A DNA stretch of 64,000 nucleotides from Chryseobacterium sp. E1 (GTDB lineage Bacteria; Bacteroidota; Bacteroidia; Flavobacteriales; Weeksellaceae): the NCBI GenBank assembly GCA_019203745.1, contig CP078104.1, positions 4,092,001 to 4,156,000 of the forward strand. Direction: 5' to 3'. Both the position numbers and the translations under genes were made by a program. The stretch's first letter is position 1. Each line of letters starts with the position of its first letter. Shown in pieces: positions 1 to 10,891 of the stretch. The notes below the pieces were generated by a model that saw nothing but the letters and a program-made list of their open reading frames with translations, searched no databases and had not been told where the DNA came from.

Positions 1-33
1 ACATTTGTATCAGAAACCTAAAAGTAAAACAAA

Positions 34-536
34 ATGCAGCTTTCAGAAGCAAAAGAAAAGTACATTCAAACATGGGGAACCTTTGCAACGAATTGGGAAT
101 CAACCGGACGATGGCACAGGTGCATGCATTGCTTCTGGCAAGTGGTAAGCCGCTTTCTACAGATGAGGTCATGGAAGAACTGGAAATTTCAAGAGGAAAT
201 GCCAACATGAACCTCAGAGCCCTGATAGATTGGGGAATTGTAAGAAAAGAATTCATAAAAGGAGATCGAAAAGAATACTTTGTAGCAGAAAAAGATGTCT
301 GGTATCTTTTCAAGCAGATCACTAAAGAGCGCAGAAAAAGAGAAATAGAACCTGTTATTTCTTTCCTGGAAGAATTGAAGAATATTGATGATAAAGATTC
401 CGAAGAAGCAAAAGAATTTATTAAACTAATGAATGATTTCAGTTCCGTCACCGGAAAGATCAATAATATAATGGATCTGGCCATAAAAAGTGATGATCAC
501 TGGCTGGTAGGGAAGATTACCAACCTGCTGAAATAG
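34..536 (+). CDS. MarR/GbsR-family transcriptional regulator (1 frameshift)
   Basis: Winged-helix DNA-binding regulator of the GbsR/MarR type, about 167 residues. The true start is the ATG at 34 (MQLSEAKEKYIQTWG...), giving the family's N-terminal helix; one G is missing from the run at 95-97, which shifts the frame and makes the protein appear to start at 72. The winged-helix core (ALLLASGKPLSTDEVMEEL followed by SRGNANMNLRAL) lies around residues 30-70. The C-terminal half is rich in charged helices typical of the dimer region. A hairpin terminator follows at 541, so the gene is probably monocistronic, although it sits just upstream of the DCC/desaturase cluster and may regulate it (inference). 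Ligand unknown. Confidence 0.85.
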
Positions 537-540
537 AATA

Positions 541-566
541 AAGAGGATGAAAATCCTTTTTTATTT
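541..566 (+). terminator. Rho-independent terminator after the MarR-type gene
   Basis: Short hairpin AGGAT-gaaa-ATCCT followed by a run of T, 5 bases after the regulator stop codon. Confidence 0.6.
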
Positions 567-642
567 CAATTATATTTTCAAAAATTATTGAAAATATAAT
601 ATATTTAAAATATTCAATATTAATAAAGAAATCCAAATTAAA

Positions 643-729
643 ATGAAAACATTACTCTTTAAAATCTGGATGTATTTTACTTTCAAAGTACAGCATAAAA
701 GAACCAGAGGAGACTTCCTTAATCTTTAA
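643..729 (+). CDS. Possible 28-residue peptide
   Basis: ATG at 643 opens a 28-codon frame (MKTLLFKIWMYFTFKVQ...) that is hydrophobic at the start, basic in the middle and ends with TAA 11 bases before the DCC-family gene. No family recognised. It could be a small membrane peptide, a translated leader for the following gene, or chance. Listed because its stop and the next start are tightly spaced. Confidence 0.3.
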   Translation: MKTLLFKIWMYFTFKVQHKRTRGDFLNL

Positions 730-740
730 AATAAAAAGTG

Positions 741-1550
741 ATGAAAACCCTCAGAAACCATACCCTGATCTACGATAAAGAGTGCCCGATGTGTAATCTT
801 TATTCCAAAGGCTTTATCCAAAGTGGAATGCTTGATGAAAATGGCAGGAAGCCTTCACTGAAATATCTGTGAGAAACAAAACTCTGGTCGATTTTGACCG
901 GGCTAAAAATGAGATTGCTCTTGTAGACCACAACAGAAATAAAGTAGTTTACGGATTAGATAGCCTTCTTCTGATCATCGGAAACTCTTTCCCGCTGTTG
1001 GAGAAAATAGCCAGAATACAAACTCTATACTGGTTTTTCAAAAGACTGTATTCCTTTGTATCTTACAACCGTAAACAGATCATTCCATCTGCAAAAAATA
1101 AGACTGAACAATCCTGTGTCCCAGATTTCAACCTGAAATACAGAATCGCTTATATTGCCTTTACAGTTATTTTTTCAGCTTATATTCTAAGCGTATTTTC
1201 AGAAAAAATGGGATTGAATTCAGAGGCGGATTTTTAAGGAATTTACCGTTTGTCTAGCACAGATCCTTTGGCAGACCGTTTTTCTAAGCATTTACCTGAA
1301 AGATAAAATCTGGGACTACCTTGGAAATATGATGACTGTCTCTCTGATGGGAACACTTCTCCTGATTCCTGCTTTGCTGACGAACTTTGCCCCGCTTTTC
1401 TATATTATTTATTTCGGAATTGTAGTACTGATCATGTTTCTGGAACATCTGAGGAGATGCAGGACCTTACAATTGAATTATTATCCTACTGTTTCTTGGA
1501 TTCTGTTCAGACTGACAATTTTAGCCGTCATTATTTTAACAACCACCTAA
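741..1550 (+). CDS. DCC-family thiol-disulfide oxidoreductase-like membrane protein (2 frameshifts)
   Basis: The N-terminus (LIYDKECPMCNLYSKGF) carries the CxxC-type DCC signature that gives the family its thioredoxin-like thiol chemistry. After a missing A near 850 the protein continues through RNKTLVDFDRAKNEI and GLDSLLLIIGNSFP, the DCC core. A second indel in the T run at 1231-1235 leads into a C-terminal extension of hydrophobic helices (LMGTLLLIPALLTNFAPLF, then IIYFGIVVLIMFLEHL), so this is a membrane-bound DCC variant of about 270 residues. It is followed 11 bases later by a fatty-acid desaturase. The link to lipid metabolism is inference from context. Confidence 0.75.
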
Positions 1551-1561
1551 AAAATTAAAAC

Positions 1562-2340
1562 ATGAACCATCTTGAACTCATAAGAACCGTTGAATGGAAG
1601 GACCTCCGGAAACTTTCAGTCAAAGAAATACTGATCGAGAACAATATCAGCCTGCCATGGCTTTTCATTTCCTTGTTTTTAGCTTTTAATGGATATTATG
1701 GTCTTGCCTTACCGTTCTCAGGATTTTATTTTCTGACAGCATTGAGACAGGTACACAATGGCTTTCATAACTCCTGGGAACCGGAAAATGGCTGACATGG
1801 CTGTCTCTGTACCTGAACAGCCTTACGATGATGGCTTCCATTCATGCCGTAAAGTTCAATCATATCAGACATCATAAATTCTGTCTTTCCGAAGAAGATT
1901 ATGAAGGGAAATCAGCTGCCATGAAATGGTATGAGGCCATTCTCTACGGTCCGAAACATATGTTCCTGATCCATTGGATCACCTTTAAAAAGCAAATAAA
2001 ACCTACCGGAAAAATATGTATCTGGAGCTGGTTTCCATAGCGTTATTAATCACTGTTGCTTTTATTTTCAGATTCACTTTCTGATGTACCATATACTGGT
2101 CATGATTTTCGGTGAATTTCTGATGGCCTTTTTGCAGTATGGACGGTGCACCATGATACCCATGAAAATCCTGATATCGCAAGAACACAACGTGGGTTCT
2201 GGAAAAATAAGCTGACCTTCAGTATGTTTTACCATATGGAACATCATCTTTTTCCTGCAGTTCCCACAATCAAGCTCCCCGAATTGGCTGAAAGAATAGA
2301 CAAGACCTTACCGGAAATCAATAAAAAACAAACTTTTTGA
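1562..2340 (+). CDS. Fatty acid desaturase family protein (3 frameshifts)
   Basis: Membrane di-iron desaturase-like protein of about 260 residues. The three histidine clusters are visible in order across the broken frames: HNGFHN near residue 65, HIRHH near residue 100, and HMEHHLFP near the C-terminus, together with HHDTHEN ahead of the last. Hydrophobic segments (LPWLFISLFLAFNGYYGLAL and LITVAFIF...) fit membrane helices. Frameshifts lie near 1775 (C run), 1993 (A run), 2071 and 2133 (T run). Members insert double bonds in, or hydroxylate, acyl chains or carotenoids; the substrate here is unknown. It sits in a same-strand cluster with the DCC protein, SRPBCC, DUF2071 and an epimerase-like gene. 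Confidence 0.8.
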
Positions 2341-2343
2341 AAA

Positions 2344-2829
2344 ATGTCACGAATTTATTTAGAAACAAAAATCAATGCTGATATTCAAACCGTATTTGAC
2401 CTGGCAAGAAATATCGATCTCCATCAGCAATCCACCTCACGAACTCACGAGAAAGCGATTGCAGGACGTACATCAGGCCTGATCGAAGAAAATGAAACAG
2501 TGACCTGGAGAGCAAAACATTTAGGAGTTTATCAAACCCTTACCACCAAAATTATCAGCATGGAAAAACCTCATCAGTTTACAGATGAAATGCAGAAAGG
2601 AGCCTTCAGATCACTTCGTCATCAACACATTTTTAAATCTGTAAAAGGACAGACAGTGATGACAGATATTTTTGAATTTGAATCTCCACTGGGAATAATA
2701 GGAAAGATTTTCAATAACATTTTCCTGAAAAATTACCTTAAAAACTTCCTGCTTGAAAGAAACAGTTTAATCAAAACAAAAGCAGAATTCACAGCCACAT
2801 TATCAAAATCTGCGAGACTCAACCCATAA
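2344..2829 (+). CDS. SRPBCC (START/Bet v 1-like) family protein
   Basis: Intact reading frame of 161 residues beginning 3 bases after the desaturase stop codon. The pattern of an N-terminal strand (IYLETKINADIQTVFDLARNI), a central beta region and a long C-terminal helix (FLLERNSLIKTKAEF) is that of SRPBCC ligand-binding proteins; the region after AGRTSGLIEENETVTW matches the subgroup often annotated as cell-division-inhibitor-like SRPBCC. The fold has a deep hydrophobic pocket, consistent with a lipid-related cluster, but the ligand is unknown. Confidence 0.75.
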   Translation: MSRIYLETKINADIQTVFDLARNIDLHQQSTSRTHEKAIAGRTSGLIEENETVTWRAKHLGVYQTLTTKIISMEKPHQFTDEMQKGAFRSLRHQHIFKSVKGQTVMTDIFEFESPLGIIGKIFNNIFLKNYLKNFLLERNSLIKTKAEFTATLSKSARLNP

Positions 2830-2844
2830 TAAAACCTAAGTATC

Positions 2845-3547
2845 ATGAATTTTTAAAAGCAGAATGGAGAAAATTAGCCATCATCAATTACGAGATCAAT
2901 CCCGATCTATTATTACAATACCTTCCTGAAGGTACAGAACTTGATTTTTACAGAGGAAAATGTTATGTTAGTTTAGTCGGTTTTATGTTTTTAAACACAA
3001 GATTATTAGGATTTCCAATCCCTTTTCACCGAAATTTTGAAGAAGTGAACTTAAGATTTTATGTAAAGAAAAAGAAAACGGGATCTGGAAAAGAGGCGTG
3101 GTGTTTATTAAGGAAATCGTTCCCAAGCCTGCTTTAAGCTTCGTAGCCAATTCCATTTACAAAGAAAATTACCATACCATGCCGATGAAGAATCTGATTC
3201 ATGAAAAAGAAGATGAACTGCTGATCAGCTATTCCTGGAAAGATAAAAGCTGGCACTCTCTTCAGATTACTGCGGAAAGTAAAGCACAGACAATGGAAGC
3301 CAATTCAGAGTTTGAGTTTATCACTGAGCATTACTGGGGCTTTACCAAAAATGAAAATAAAACTTCAGAATATGAAGTATGCCATCCCAAATGGAAATAC
3401 TATCTGATTAAAGATTATAAACTTGACATTCACTTCGGCAATATCTACGGAAAAGATTTCGAATCTCTGGACAGTCAGGAGCCGGTTTCTGTAATGCTGG
3501 CCGAAGGCTCTGAAATAGAGGTAAGAACCAAAAAGTATTTGATCTGA
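2845..3547 (+). CDS. DUF2071 (YqjF-like) family protein (2 frameshifts)
   Basis: About 235 residues. I place the start at the ATG at 2845: with one T restored in the run at 2851-2854 it reads MNFLKAEWRKLAIINYEINP, the usual DUF2071 opening. The family core follows (LPEGTELDFYRGKCYVSLVGF, then FEEVNLRFYV); a second indel near 3090 leads into GVVFIKEIVPKPALSFVAN. DUF2071 proteins are structurally acetoacetate-decarboxylase-like with no firm function. The gene overlaps no neighbour but lies in the same same-strand cluster. Confidence 0.8.
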
Positions 3548-3619
3548 TACACTTAAACCATCCTCAAACTCCGCATTTGGAATCCGCAACCTATTAAAAC
3601 AAAACAAAAAACCAACACA

Positions 3620-4518
3620 ATGAAAATACTCATCGCCGGAGGCACCGGATTTCTCGGTGAAAACCTGGAGAAATACTTTACAGAAAAAGGAAATCAGGTA
3701 TACATTCTGACCCGTAAGCCTGAAAGAGAAAATGAAATCTATTGGGACGCCGGAACAATAGGCGAATGGAAGTCTGCTCTTGAAGAAGCAGATGTTCTGA
3801 TCAATCTGACAGGGAAATCTGTGGACTGCAGGTATCATGAAAAAAATAAACAGGAGATCTATACTTCAAGAATTAATAGCACAAAAGTATTACAGGAAGC
3901 GTTAGATCAATGCCTGAACCCACCTGGTATCTGGCTGAATGCAAGTTCTGCAACCATTTATGTACATTCCGAAAAGCATCTTAACACAGAAGAAGACGGT
4001 ATTATCGGGGATGATTTCTCAATGAATATCTGCAAAAGCTGGGAGAAAGAATTTTTTAAAATCAATAACCGGAAAGTAAGAAAAATAGCCCTGCGTACTT
4101 CTATTGTTCTGGGGAATAACGGCGGTGCTTTTCCAAAACTGCGGATGATTACTAAGCTGGGTTTAGGAGGAAGCAGGGGAGAGGCAATCAGATGGTAAGC
4201 TGGATCCATATTGATGACTTTTGTAAAGCTGTAGAGTGGATCATTCAGCATGAAAATATATCAGGAGCAATGAATGTGACGGCTCCGGCTCCTTTATCCA
4301 ATTCCGTAATGATGGAAAAATTAAGAAAAAAACTGAAAGTTCCTTTCGGGTTGAATGCGCCCGTATGGCAGCTGGAAATAGCCTCCATATTCCTGAAAAC
4401 AGAAACCGAATTACTGTTGAAAAGCCGTAATGTATATCCTGAAAATCTCCTTAAAAGCGGATTTAAATTCTCGTATTACACCTTCGATGAAGCCCTTGAT
4501 AATCTGTTAAAATCCTGA
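3620..4518 (+). CDS. TIGR01777-family SDR / epimerase-like protein (1 frameshift)
   Basis: Extended short-chain dehydrogenase fold, about 300 residues. The N-terminal Rossmann motif is GGTGFLGENL (GxxGxxG, NAD(P) binding). The TIGR01777 features follow: LINLTGKSVDCRY near residue 65, NASSATIY near 110, and ALRTSIVLGNNGGAFP. A frameshift near 4185 breaks the expected motif before WIHIDDF; the C-terminal domain (DUF1731-like, LLLKSRNVYPENLLKSGFKF) is present. The catalytic role is not known. It closes the cluster that began with the DCC gene. Confidence 0.85.
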
Positions 4519-4567
4519 TATTTGTTAATTAACCGCAGGATAATTAAATTAGCAGAAACTACTTTCT

Positions 4568-6002
4568 ATGCTAATCAGGACAAAAGCGAGCTTACTTTTT
4601 TTTATCATTTCTTACAGGTTCAGCACTGCTCTCTCAGGCACATAATGTATCTGAGGGATATCAGAAACCTGCAGATCCCCTTGTCGTTCAGAATCTGGAA
4701 CAATGGCAGGATCTGAAGTTCGGTCTGTTTATGCATTGGGAACATATAGCCAGTGGGGAATTGTTGAAAGCTGGAGCCTTTGCCCGGAAGATGAATCCTG
4801 GACGCAAAGAAAGCCTGAACACGGAAAATCCTATGATGAATATGTAAAGAACTATGAAAACCTTCAGACTTCCTTTAACCCTGTCCGGTTCAATCCACAG
4901 AAATGGGCCGATGCGGTGAAAAAGCAGGAATGAAGTACGTTGTCTTTACCACGAAGCACCATGATGGCTTTGCCATGTTTGACACCAAAGAATCTGATTA
5001 TAAAATCACGTCTTCAAAAACACCCTTTTCCAAAAATCCAAAGGCTGATGTAACGAAAGAAATTTTTAGTACGTTTAGAAAAGAAGGTTTTAAAATCGGG
5101 GCTTATTTTTCAAAGCCGGACTGGCATTCCGATGATTACTGGTGGCCTTACTTCCCTCCGAAAGACAGAAACGTTAATTATGATGCTAAAAAATATCCTG
5201 AACGATGGGAAAACTTTAAAAATTCACATTCAATCAGCTGAATGAAATTACCTCCAACTATGGTAAAATTGACATTCTCTGGCTGGATGGAGGCTGGGTA
5301 CGTCCTTTTCATACCATTGATCCCAAAGTAGAATGGCAGCGCACTATCAAAACAGAGCAGGATATCGATATGGATAAAATAGGTACAATGGCCAGGAAAA
5401 ATCAGCCGGGAATCATTATCGTAGACCGTACCGTTCCCGGAAAATGGGAAAATTATGTGACCCCTGAACAGGCAGTTCCTGAGCATGCACTTTCCATTCC
5501 GTGGGAAAGCTGTATCACTATGGGAGATTCTTTCTCTTACGTTCCCGGCGATCATTATAAAACCTCTCAAAAAATCATTGAAACATTGGTGAAAATCATT
5601 TCAAGGGGCGGGAATTATCTGATGAATATTGCGCCCGGCCCTGATGGTGACTATGATGCCATAGTATATGAAAGATTAAAAGAGATTTCAGGCTGGATGG
5701 ATCAGAATCAGTCTGCCGTATTTTCAACAAGAACTGTAGCCCCTTATCATGAAGGGAATTTTTATTATACCCAAAGCAAAGACGGGAATACTCTGAATGT
5801 TTTTCATCTTAACGAAAAATCAGAATATCAGGCCCCTTCAGAATTAACCTTTATACTCCCTGAAAAATTTAACCCAAAATCACTGAACGTTTTAGGACTT
5901 TCCAAGGTTCACTGGAAGAAATCTGGAAATAGCATTACAGTACAGTTTCCTGAGAACAGGGAAAACCTTAAATATGCTGCCGTAATTCAATTGAAACAAT
6001 AA
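4568..6002 (+). CDS. Secreted GH29 alpha-L-fucosidase (4 frameshifts)
   Basis: Glycoside hydrolase family 29, about 475 residues, releasing L-fucose from glycans. An N-terminal signal peptide starts at the ATG at 4568 (MLIRTKASLLFFIIS...). Family landmarks in order: KFGLFMHWG, WWPYF, KYVVFTTKHHDGFAMFD, and ILWLDGGW, where the Asp is the expected catalytic nucleophile; then SISRGGNYLMNIAP-type sequence and the C-terminal beta domain. Indels lie near 4620, 4740, 4915 and 5217, each in a homopolymer. Likely periplasmic or extracellular and used for glycan foraging. No other carbohydrate-active gene is adjacent. Confidence 0.9.
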
Positions 6003-6030
6003 AAAAGAGCAGAAATAGATCCGCTCTTAC
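6003..6030 (-). terminator. Terminator for the leftward secreted-protein gene
   Basis: On the minus strand AAGAGC, a 12-base loop, GCTCTT and then TTTTTTA. It lies between the converging ends of the fucosidase and the QVGIN protein gene. Confidence 0.6.
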
Positions 6031-6056
6031 GAAAAAAAATATAGTTTTTAAAATCT

Positions 6057-6946
6057 TTAGTATTTTCTTGCCAGCAATACGTTTAGTAGGAATGTACCGG
6101 CCCAGTTACTGTTATTGGTCCCATTAGTTCCCATAAAATCTACACGGGCAACCGATACCGTAAGTCTTGTTTGCCCCCTACATTGGCAAGGCTTACAAAG
6201 GAAGCGGTAAAGACATCCGGGTAACTTGAGTTATTTCCTGCCGTAAGAATAGGGTACATATTGGTTACATTGAATGGTGCACCCTGATATTCATAAACCA
6301 ATGTCATTCTGCTGCTATTGGTAAAACCGGACGTATCGGTAGTTCTGCCGAATGCACTATTGACAGAGGATTTGCTGATAATCCACCATGCATCGGCTCC
6401 TGTTCCTGTATCAAAAGAAGTATTGGCATGCAGTGTCCAGTCTGTCACTCCCGGGCTCGCTCCATTATGTGGCGGTATTGCAAGCTGGGCACCATAAATT
6501 TCCACATTGCTGGGTTTGGGAAGTACAGTAAAAGACATATCCCAGGTGCCGCCTGTGGTATTGCTGTTGTTGACTACCTCTGCATAAGCCCCGGTAGGAA
6601 TTACAAAAGAAGCAACTGGTGTATTATCAATTCGGAGGGTGTTTCCACTTGAAGCCTGAAGCGTAATACTGGAAGCCGAAATATTTTTGATCTTGTAGAT
6701 CCTTCCCGTATAACTTGAAGTACCTGTTCCGATCACAGGAAGCGTAAAAGTTGCATTAGCTGTTCCATTGTAGGTAATATAATGATCATTAGCCAGAATA
6801 TTATAGCTGGTGGCTGTAACCTGGGTGTAGCCTGCTCTCAGGGAACCGTTGACTGCCAAGGTACTATTCGGAGTAGTAGTATTAATTCCTACTTGTGCAT
6901 TGAGGGATAAAGCTCCGAATAAGAGAATCGAGAGGTATTTTTTCAT
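6057..6946 (-). CDS. Secreted QVGIN-motif surface protein (1 frameshift)
   Basis: About 295 residues. The start at 6946 gives a clean signal peptide (MKKYLSILLFGALSLNAQ) followed by VGINTTTPNSTLAVNG, a motif common in Bacteroidota surface and fibre-like proteins. The rest is beta-rich, with many Ser, Thr, Asn and Gly. A missing base near 6170 hides the real C-terminus; read through, it ends VARVDFMGTNG...LLARKY at 6057. No enzymatic motif. A second protein of the same type lies at 9248-10076. Function unknown; probably exported to the cell surface. Confidence 0.65.
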
Positions 6947-7298
6947 ACTATTATATTTGTTAAACAAAAATAAAAAAATATTCTAAATATAACTTAATAA
7001 ATAATAAATTATACACTTATTCTATAAAATCACATGATCGTGATATTGGAAAGATGAATAATTAAACGAAACAGCAGATGACCTTCAAATTTTTGGTAAG
7101 ATGTAACTTCTTAATCGTCATGACCATCCATAAACTTTTGCAAATCTTGTAAACATACCCACTCATCAATCATTTATGTATCGTATTTTGAGTGTTTTGA
7201 AAAATCTTGGTATGAAATATGCAGATTAATCATTGAACCTGAATGAATGAAATGTGATCATGACCAATCTGTTGAATTCATTCAAAAATATAAACATC
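6947..7298. other. Divergent intergenic region
   Basis: AT-rich, between the leftward QVGIN gene and the rightward small secreted protein. It must hold the promoters of both, but I see no clear TTTG / TAnnTTTG pair and no structured element. Confidence 0.4.
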
Positions 7299-7561
7299 AT
7301 GAAAAAGTTTTTAATATCAACACTATTGCTATTAGGTTTATCAATGAATGTCCCAGCTCAGAAACGACCGCCGGCTCCTCCGCATCCTTCAAAAAGTGAG
7401 TTGGTGAATATTAAAATGCAGGAGCTCACCAAAAAATACAATACTGAAAAAAACTCATCCTTAATCATCCTCTTGCTACCAAGCAGATGAAAAGAGATCA
7501 GATGAAAGCCTTGAATGAAAGATATGCGGCAGAAAAACGATTACTAAGACAGGCAAAATAA
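7299..7561 (+). CDS. Small secreted protein, function unknown (1 frameshift)
   Basis: About 87 residues. Signal peptide MKKFLISTLLLLGLSMNVPAQ, then a Pro/Lys-rich stretch (KRPPAPPHPSKSE) and charged helices. One A is missing from the run at 7447-7453; restored, the protein continues LILNHPLATKQMKRDQMKALNERYAAEKRLLRQAK. The helical, basic character after a signal peptide resembles small periplasmic helical proteins, but no family is recognised. Confidence 0.55.
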
Positions 7562-7782
7562 TATAATTTTTGCCGTTATTGAAATTAGAAAACCGTTTTT
7601 ATATTTTGGAATTTGATAAATTTTCATTACAAAATAAGATTTATTGAAAGAGAATGCTTTTTGTGTTCTCTTTTTATTTAAAATTGAATAAAATAGCTTA
7701 GTCGGTGCATTTTGAGATCAATCTGAAGAAACATGAAACATCCAATATTTTTCCTTAAATTCGCATAAAAATTTTTAAAGTA

Positions 7783-9169
7783 ATGAATTACGATATTATT
7801 GTCATTGGAAGTGGTCCTGGTGGATACGTTACTGCGATCAGAGCAGCTCAATTGGGTTTCAAAACCGCAATTATCGAGAAGGAAAATTTAGGGGAATCTG
7901 CCTTAACTGGGGATGTATTCCAACTAAAGCTTTATTGAAATCTGCTCAGGTTTTTCATTATATCAACCATGCTGAAGATTATGGTTTGAATAAAGTGGAG
8001 GCAAGCTTTGAATTCCCGAATGTAATCCAGAGAAGCCGTGGTGTTGCCAGCAAAATGAGCAAAGGAATCGAATTCTTAATGAAAAAGAATAAGATTGACG
8101 TAATTCTTGGTACTGCAAAAGTACAGAAAGGTAAAAAAGTTTCTGTGACAGATAAAGACGGTAAAGTAACTGAATATACAGGTACTCATATCATTATCGC
8201 TACAGGAGCCCGTTCAAGAGAATTACCGAATTTACCGCAAGATGGTAAAAAGTAATCGGATACAGACAAGCATTATCTCTTCCTGAGCAGCCGAAATCTA
8301 TGATCGTTGTAGGTTCAGGGGCTATCGGGGTTGAATTTGCTGATTTTTATAACACAATGGGAACGAAAGTAACTGTTGTTGAATTTATGCCAAACATCGT
8401 TCCTGTAGAAGATGAAGAAATCTCTAAGCACCTTGAGAAATCTTTGAAAAAATCAGGAATCGAAATCATGACAAACGCTTCTGTAGAAAGCGTAGACACA
8501 ACAGGAGAAGGTGTAAAAGCTAACGTTAAAACTGCTAACGGGAACATCACCCTTGAAGCTGATATCCTGTTATCTGCTGTAGGTATTGCTGCCAACATCG
8601 AAAACATCGGTTTAGAAGAAGTAGGAATCCAGACAGACAAAGGAAGAGTATTGGTAAACGAATGGTATGAAACTTCAGTACCTGGTTACTATGCAATCGG
8701 TGATATCATCCCTACTCAGGCACTGGCCCACGTTGCTTCTGCTGAAGGAATCACTTGTGTTGAGAAAATCAAAGGAATGCACGTTGAGAAAATTGACTAC
8801 GGCAACATCCCTGGATGTACTTACTGCCACCCTGAAGTAGCTTCTGTAGGTCTTACAGAAAAACAGGCTAAAGAAAAAGGATACGAAATCAAAGTAGGTA
8901 AATTCCCTCTTTCTGCAAGTGGTAAAGCTACGGCAAACGGAAATACAGACGGATTTATCAAAGTAATCTTTGACGCTAAATACGGAGAGTGGTTAGGTTG
9001 CCATATGATCGGTGAAGGTGTAACAGATATGGTTGCAGAAGCTGTTGTAGCCAGAAAACTGGAAACTACAGGTCATGAGATCATCAAATCTATCCACCCG
9101 CACCCAACAGTTTCTGAAGCGATTATGGAAGCTGCTGCTGCTGCTTACGGTGAGGTGATCCACATCTAA
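7783..9169 (+). CDS. lpdA: Dihydrolipoyl dehydrogenase, E3 (2 frameshifts)
   Basis: FAD-dependent E3 component of 2-oxoacid dehydrogenase complexes and the glycine cleavage system, about 462 residues; it reoxidises dihydrolipoamide with NAD+. Seen in order: FAD-binding GSGPGGYV near residue 10, the redox disulfide CLNWGC followed by IPTKALLKS, the second dinucleotide motif VVGSGAIGVEFADF, YAIGD before the dimer domain, and the C-terminal active-site His-Glu pair in HPHPTVSE. Indels near 7892 (G run) and 8250 (A run) only interrupt the reading frame. A strong terminator follows. No E1 or E2 gene is adjacent, so it is a stand-alone E3 gene. Confidence 0.95.
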
Positions 9170-9190
9170 TCTGAAATACAAAATTATATA

Positions 9191-9221
9191 AGAAAGCCCG
9201 GATTTTTTCCGGGCTTTTTGT
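9191..9221 (+). terminator. Strong Rho-independent terminator after lpdA
   Basis: AAAGCCCGGA, a T-rich loop, then TCCGGGCTTTTTG. The GC-rich stem and T tract lie 20 bases after the lpdA stop; it is symmetric enough to act also for the gene converging from the right. Confidence 0.9.
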
Positions 9222-9247
9222 TGATACTGATCGAAATATGAGCTTAT

Positions 9248-10076
9248 TTATTGTATCGGAACTGCAGATATCATATTTTCTCCCCAGTTTGCCCCTCCCA
9301 AACGATCTAAATAAACAGAAGACGATGGAGTTCCTATCACTTCTGAGTTTCCAACAATGAGCCAATAAGTTTTACTGATGCCGCAACTGTTGTTGATAAG
9401 AACCTGGCCGTTGGCAATATTATATTTTAGTGCTCCTGAAGGAACAGGCCCCTGCAGCATACCACTGACTTTATCAGCACTTCCTTGAATGTCAGCACTT
9501 TTATCAGTGAAAATTGAGAATCTGAAAATGTTGACCTGAACCATATATAATCATCAGAATTTAATACAGAATTATTATTATTATTTACGGATAATAAATT
9601 TACGGTAACAAGCCATTTTCCAGGAGGCAGCACAATATTGGACCCTGTCTGATGATAATTGTAATCATATAAAAAGGAAGATTATATCCGTTCCCCATGG
9701 TTCCTACTACAAGCTCTAAGCTTTGTCTCTTCCATGTTCCTATACCATTTTCGTCAGATGTGAGTACCTTATTTTTTCCCTGTAGCCCATCATTTATTTT
9801 AATCCCCGGAAGAGGTGAGGCTGCAGTTCCTGAAGTAGATATATCTATCTTTACAGAGGGGGAAAGTACACCAAAGCCTACATTTCCTGTCTTTGCAACA
9901 ATAAAATCATCTGATAATTGGGTGGTTGACGGAGATCCGGATGTTGGGTTGTTTTTTCCTCCGTCTACATGGAAGGTACCCAGAGGATTTGCTGTATTTA
10001 TCCCTACCTGTCCGAACATGGAAGTACTCATAAAAATAAAAGAAGCTGCAAAATGCTTTAATTTCAATAATGTCAT
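9248..10076 (-). CDS. Second secreted QVGIN-motif protein (2 frameshifts)
   Basis: About 275 residues. Start at 10076 gives MTLLKLKHFAASFIFMSTSMFGQ as signal peptide, then VGINTANPLGTFHVDGG and the repeat-like GNVGFGVLSPSVKIDI, as in phage-fibre-like and Bacteroidota surface proteins. After two indels (near 9665 and 9510) the protein continues through LPPGKWLVTVNLL and ends YLDRLGGANWGENMISAVPIQ. Paralogous in its N-terminus to the protein at 6057-6946. Probably surface-exposed; no catalytic motif seen. Confidence 0.65.
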
Positions 10077-10147
10077 GTGTTTTTTGTTAGTTTGATTAAA
10101 CGGGAGCAAAATTAGATGACCCTTATTGATTAAGCAATGAACAAATG

Positions 10148-10720
10148 TTAATAAATCTGCCTTCTGATTCTGCTTAAAGCCTGAGGTGTAATTCCAAGAT
10201 AAGAAGCAATATATTTTTGAGGAATCTGTTTAATCAAAATAGGATTTTCTTTAAATAAATTTTGATATCTCTCTTTGGCTGAATACCTTAGAAAAGAGTG
10301 AAGCCTTTGAGAACGTTCCAGAAACATATTCTGATGAGCTATTCTTCCAATGCGTTCAGCGCCTTTTTTTTTTATAGATATCCTGAAGATCCTTATAGGT
10401 AAACCGGTAAAGTAATACATCTGTCAATGCCTCAATCCCATATAGGGAAGGTGTTCTGGTAATAAAGGATTCGTCGGCACACGCAAATTTTTTTCAAACA
10501 TAAAATCATACGTAATATCCGTTTCTTTATTTTCATCCGTCGGGATAAAGAATCTTAATACTCCTTTTGATAAAAATGAAAGATGATCTTCCTGGCCACC
10601 CGGATATAGGATAATTTCCTTTTTTTTAAATTGCTGAACAAACATTTTAGAAGCTATTATCTCCCAATCTTCATGGGTGATGCCAAAATGAGTTTGTAAG
10701 TATAAATAGATTTCATCCAT
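10148..10720 (-). CDS. Crp/Fnr-family transcriptional regulator (2 frameshifts)
   Basis: About 192 residues. N-terminal cyclic-nucleotide-binding fold (KKEIILYPGGQEDHLSFLSKGVLRFF near residues 33-58), a dimer helix, and a C-terminal helix-turn-helix ending IPQKYIASYLGITPQALSRIRRQIY, typical of the short Bacteroidota Crp/Fnr-like proteins. Indels lie near 10490 and in the T run at 10364-10373. The cyclic-nucleotide arginine is not evident, so the ligand is unknown. No neighbour on the same strand suggests a target. Confidence 0.85.
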
Positions 10721-10891
10721 ATGTAGCTATAAATCTGATTATAGAAGTTATTCTTACATGGTTATATTTTATATCAGAATTTAGAGCAAATATGAACAAT
10801 AAATTCATGATGGATATTAAAATAACTTTAAAATAAAGATATTTATAAAAATTAATCCGATTATATCAACCTGTTTTCTTAAATTTATTCA

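Noticed and set aside
3365..3838. Leftward gene opposite DUF2071 and the epimerase-like gene
   Set aside because: It is the complement of two well-supported genes and has no signal, motif or credible composition.
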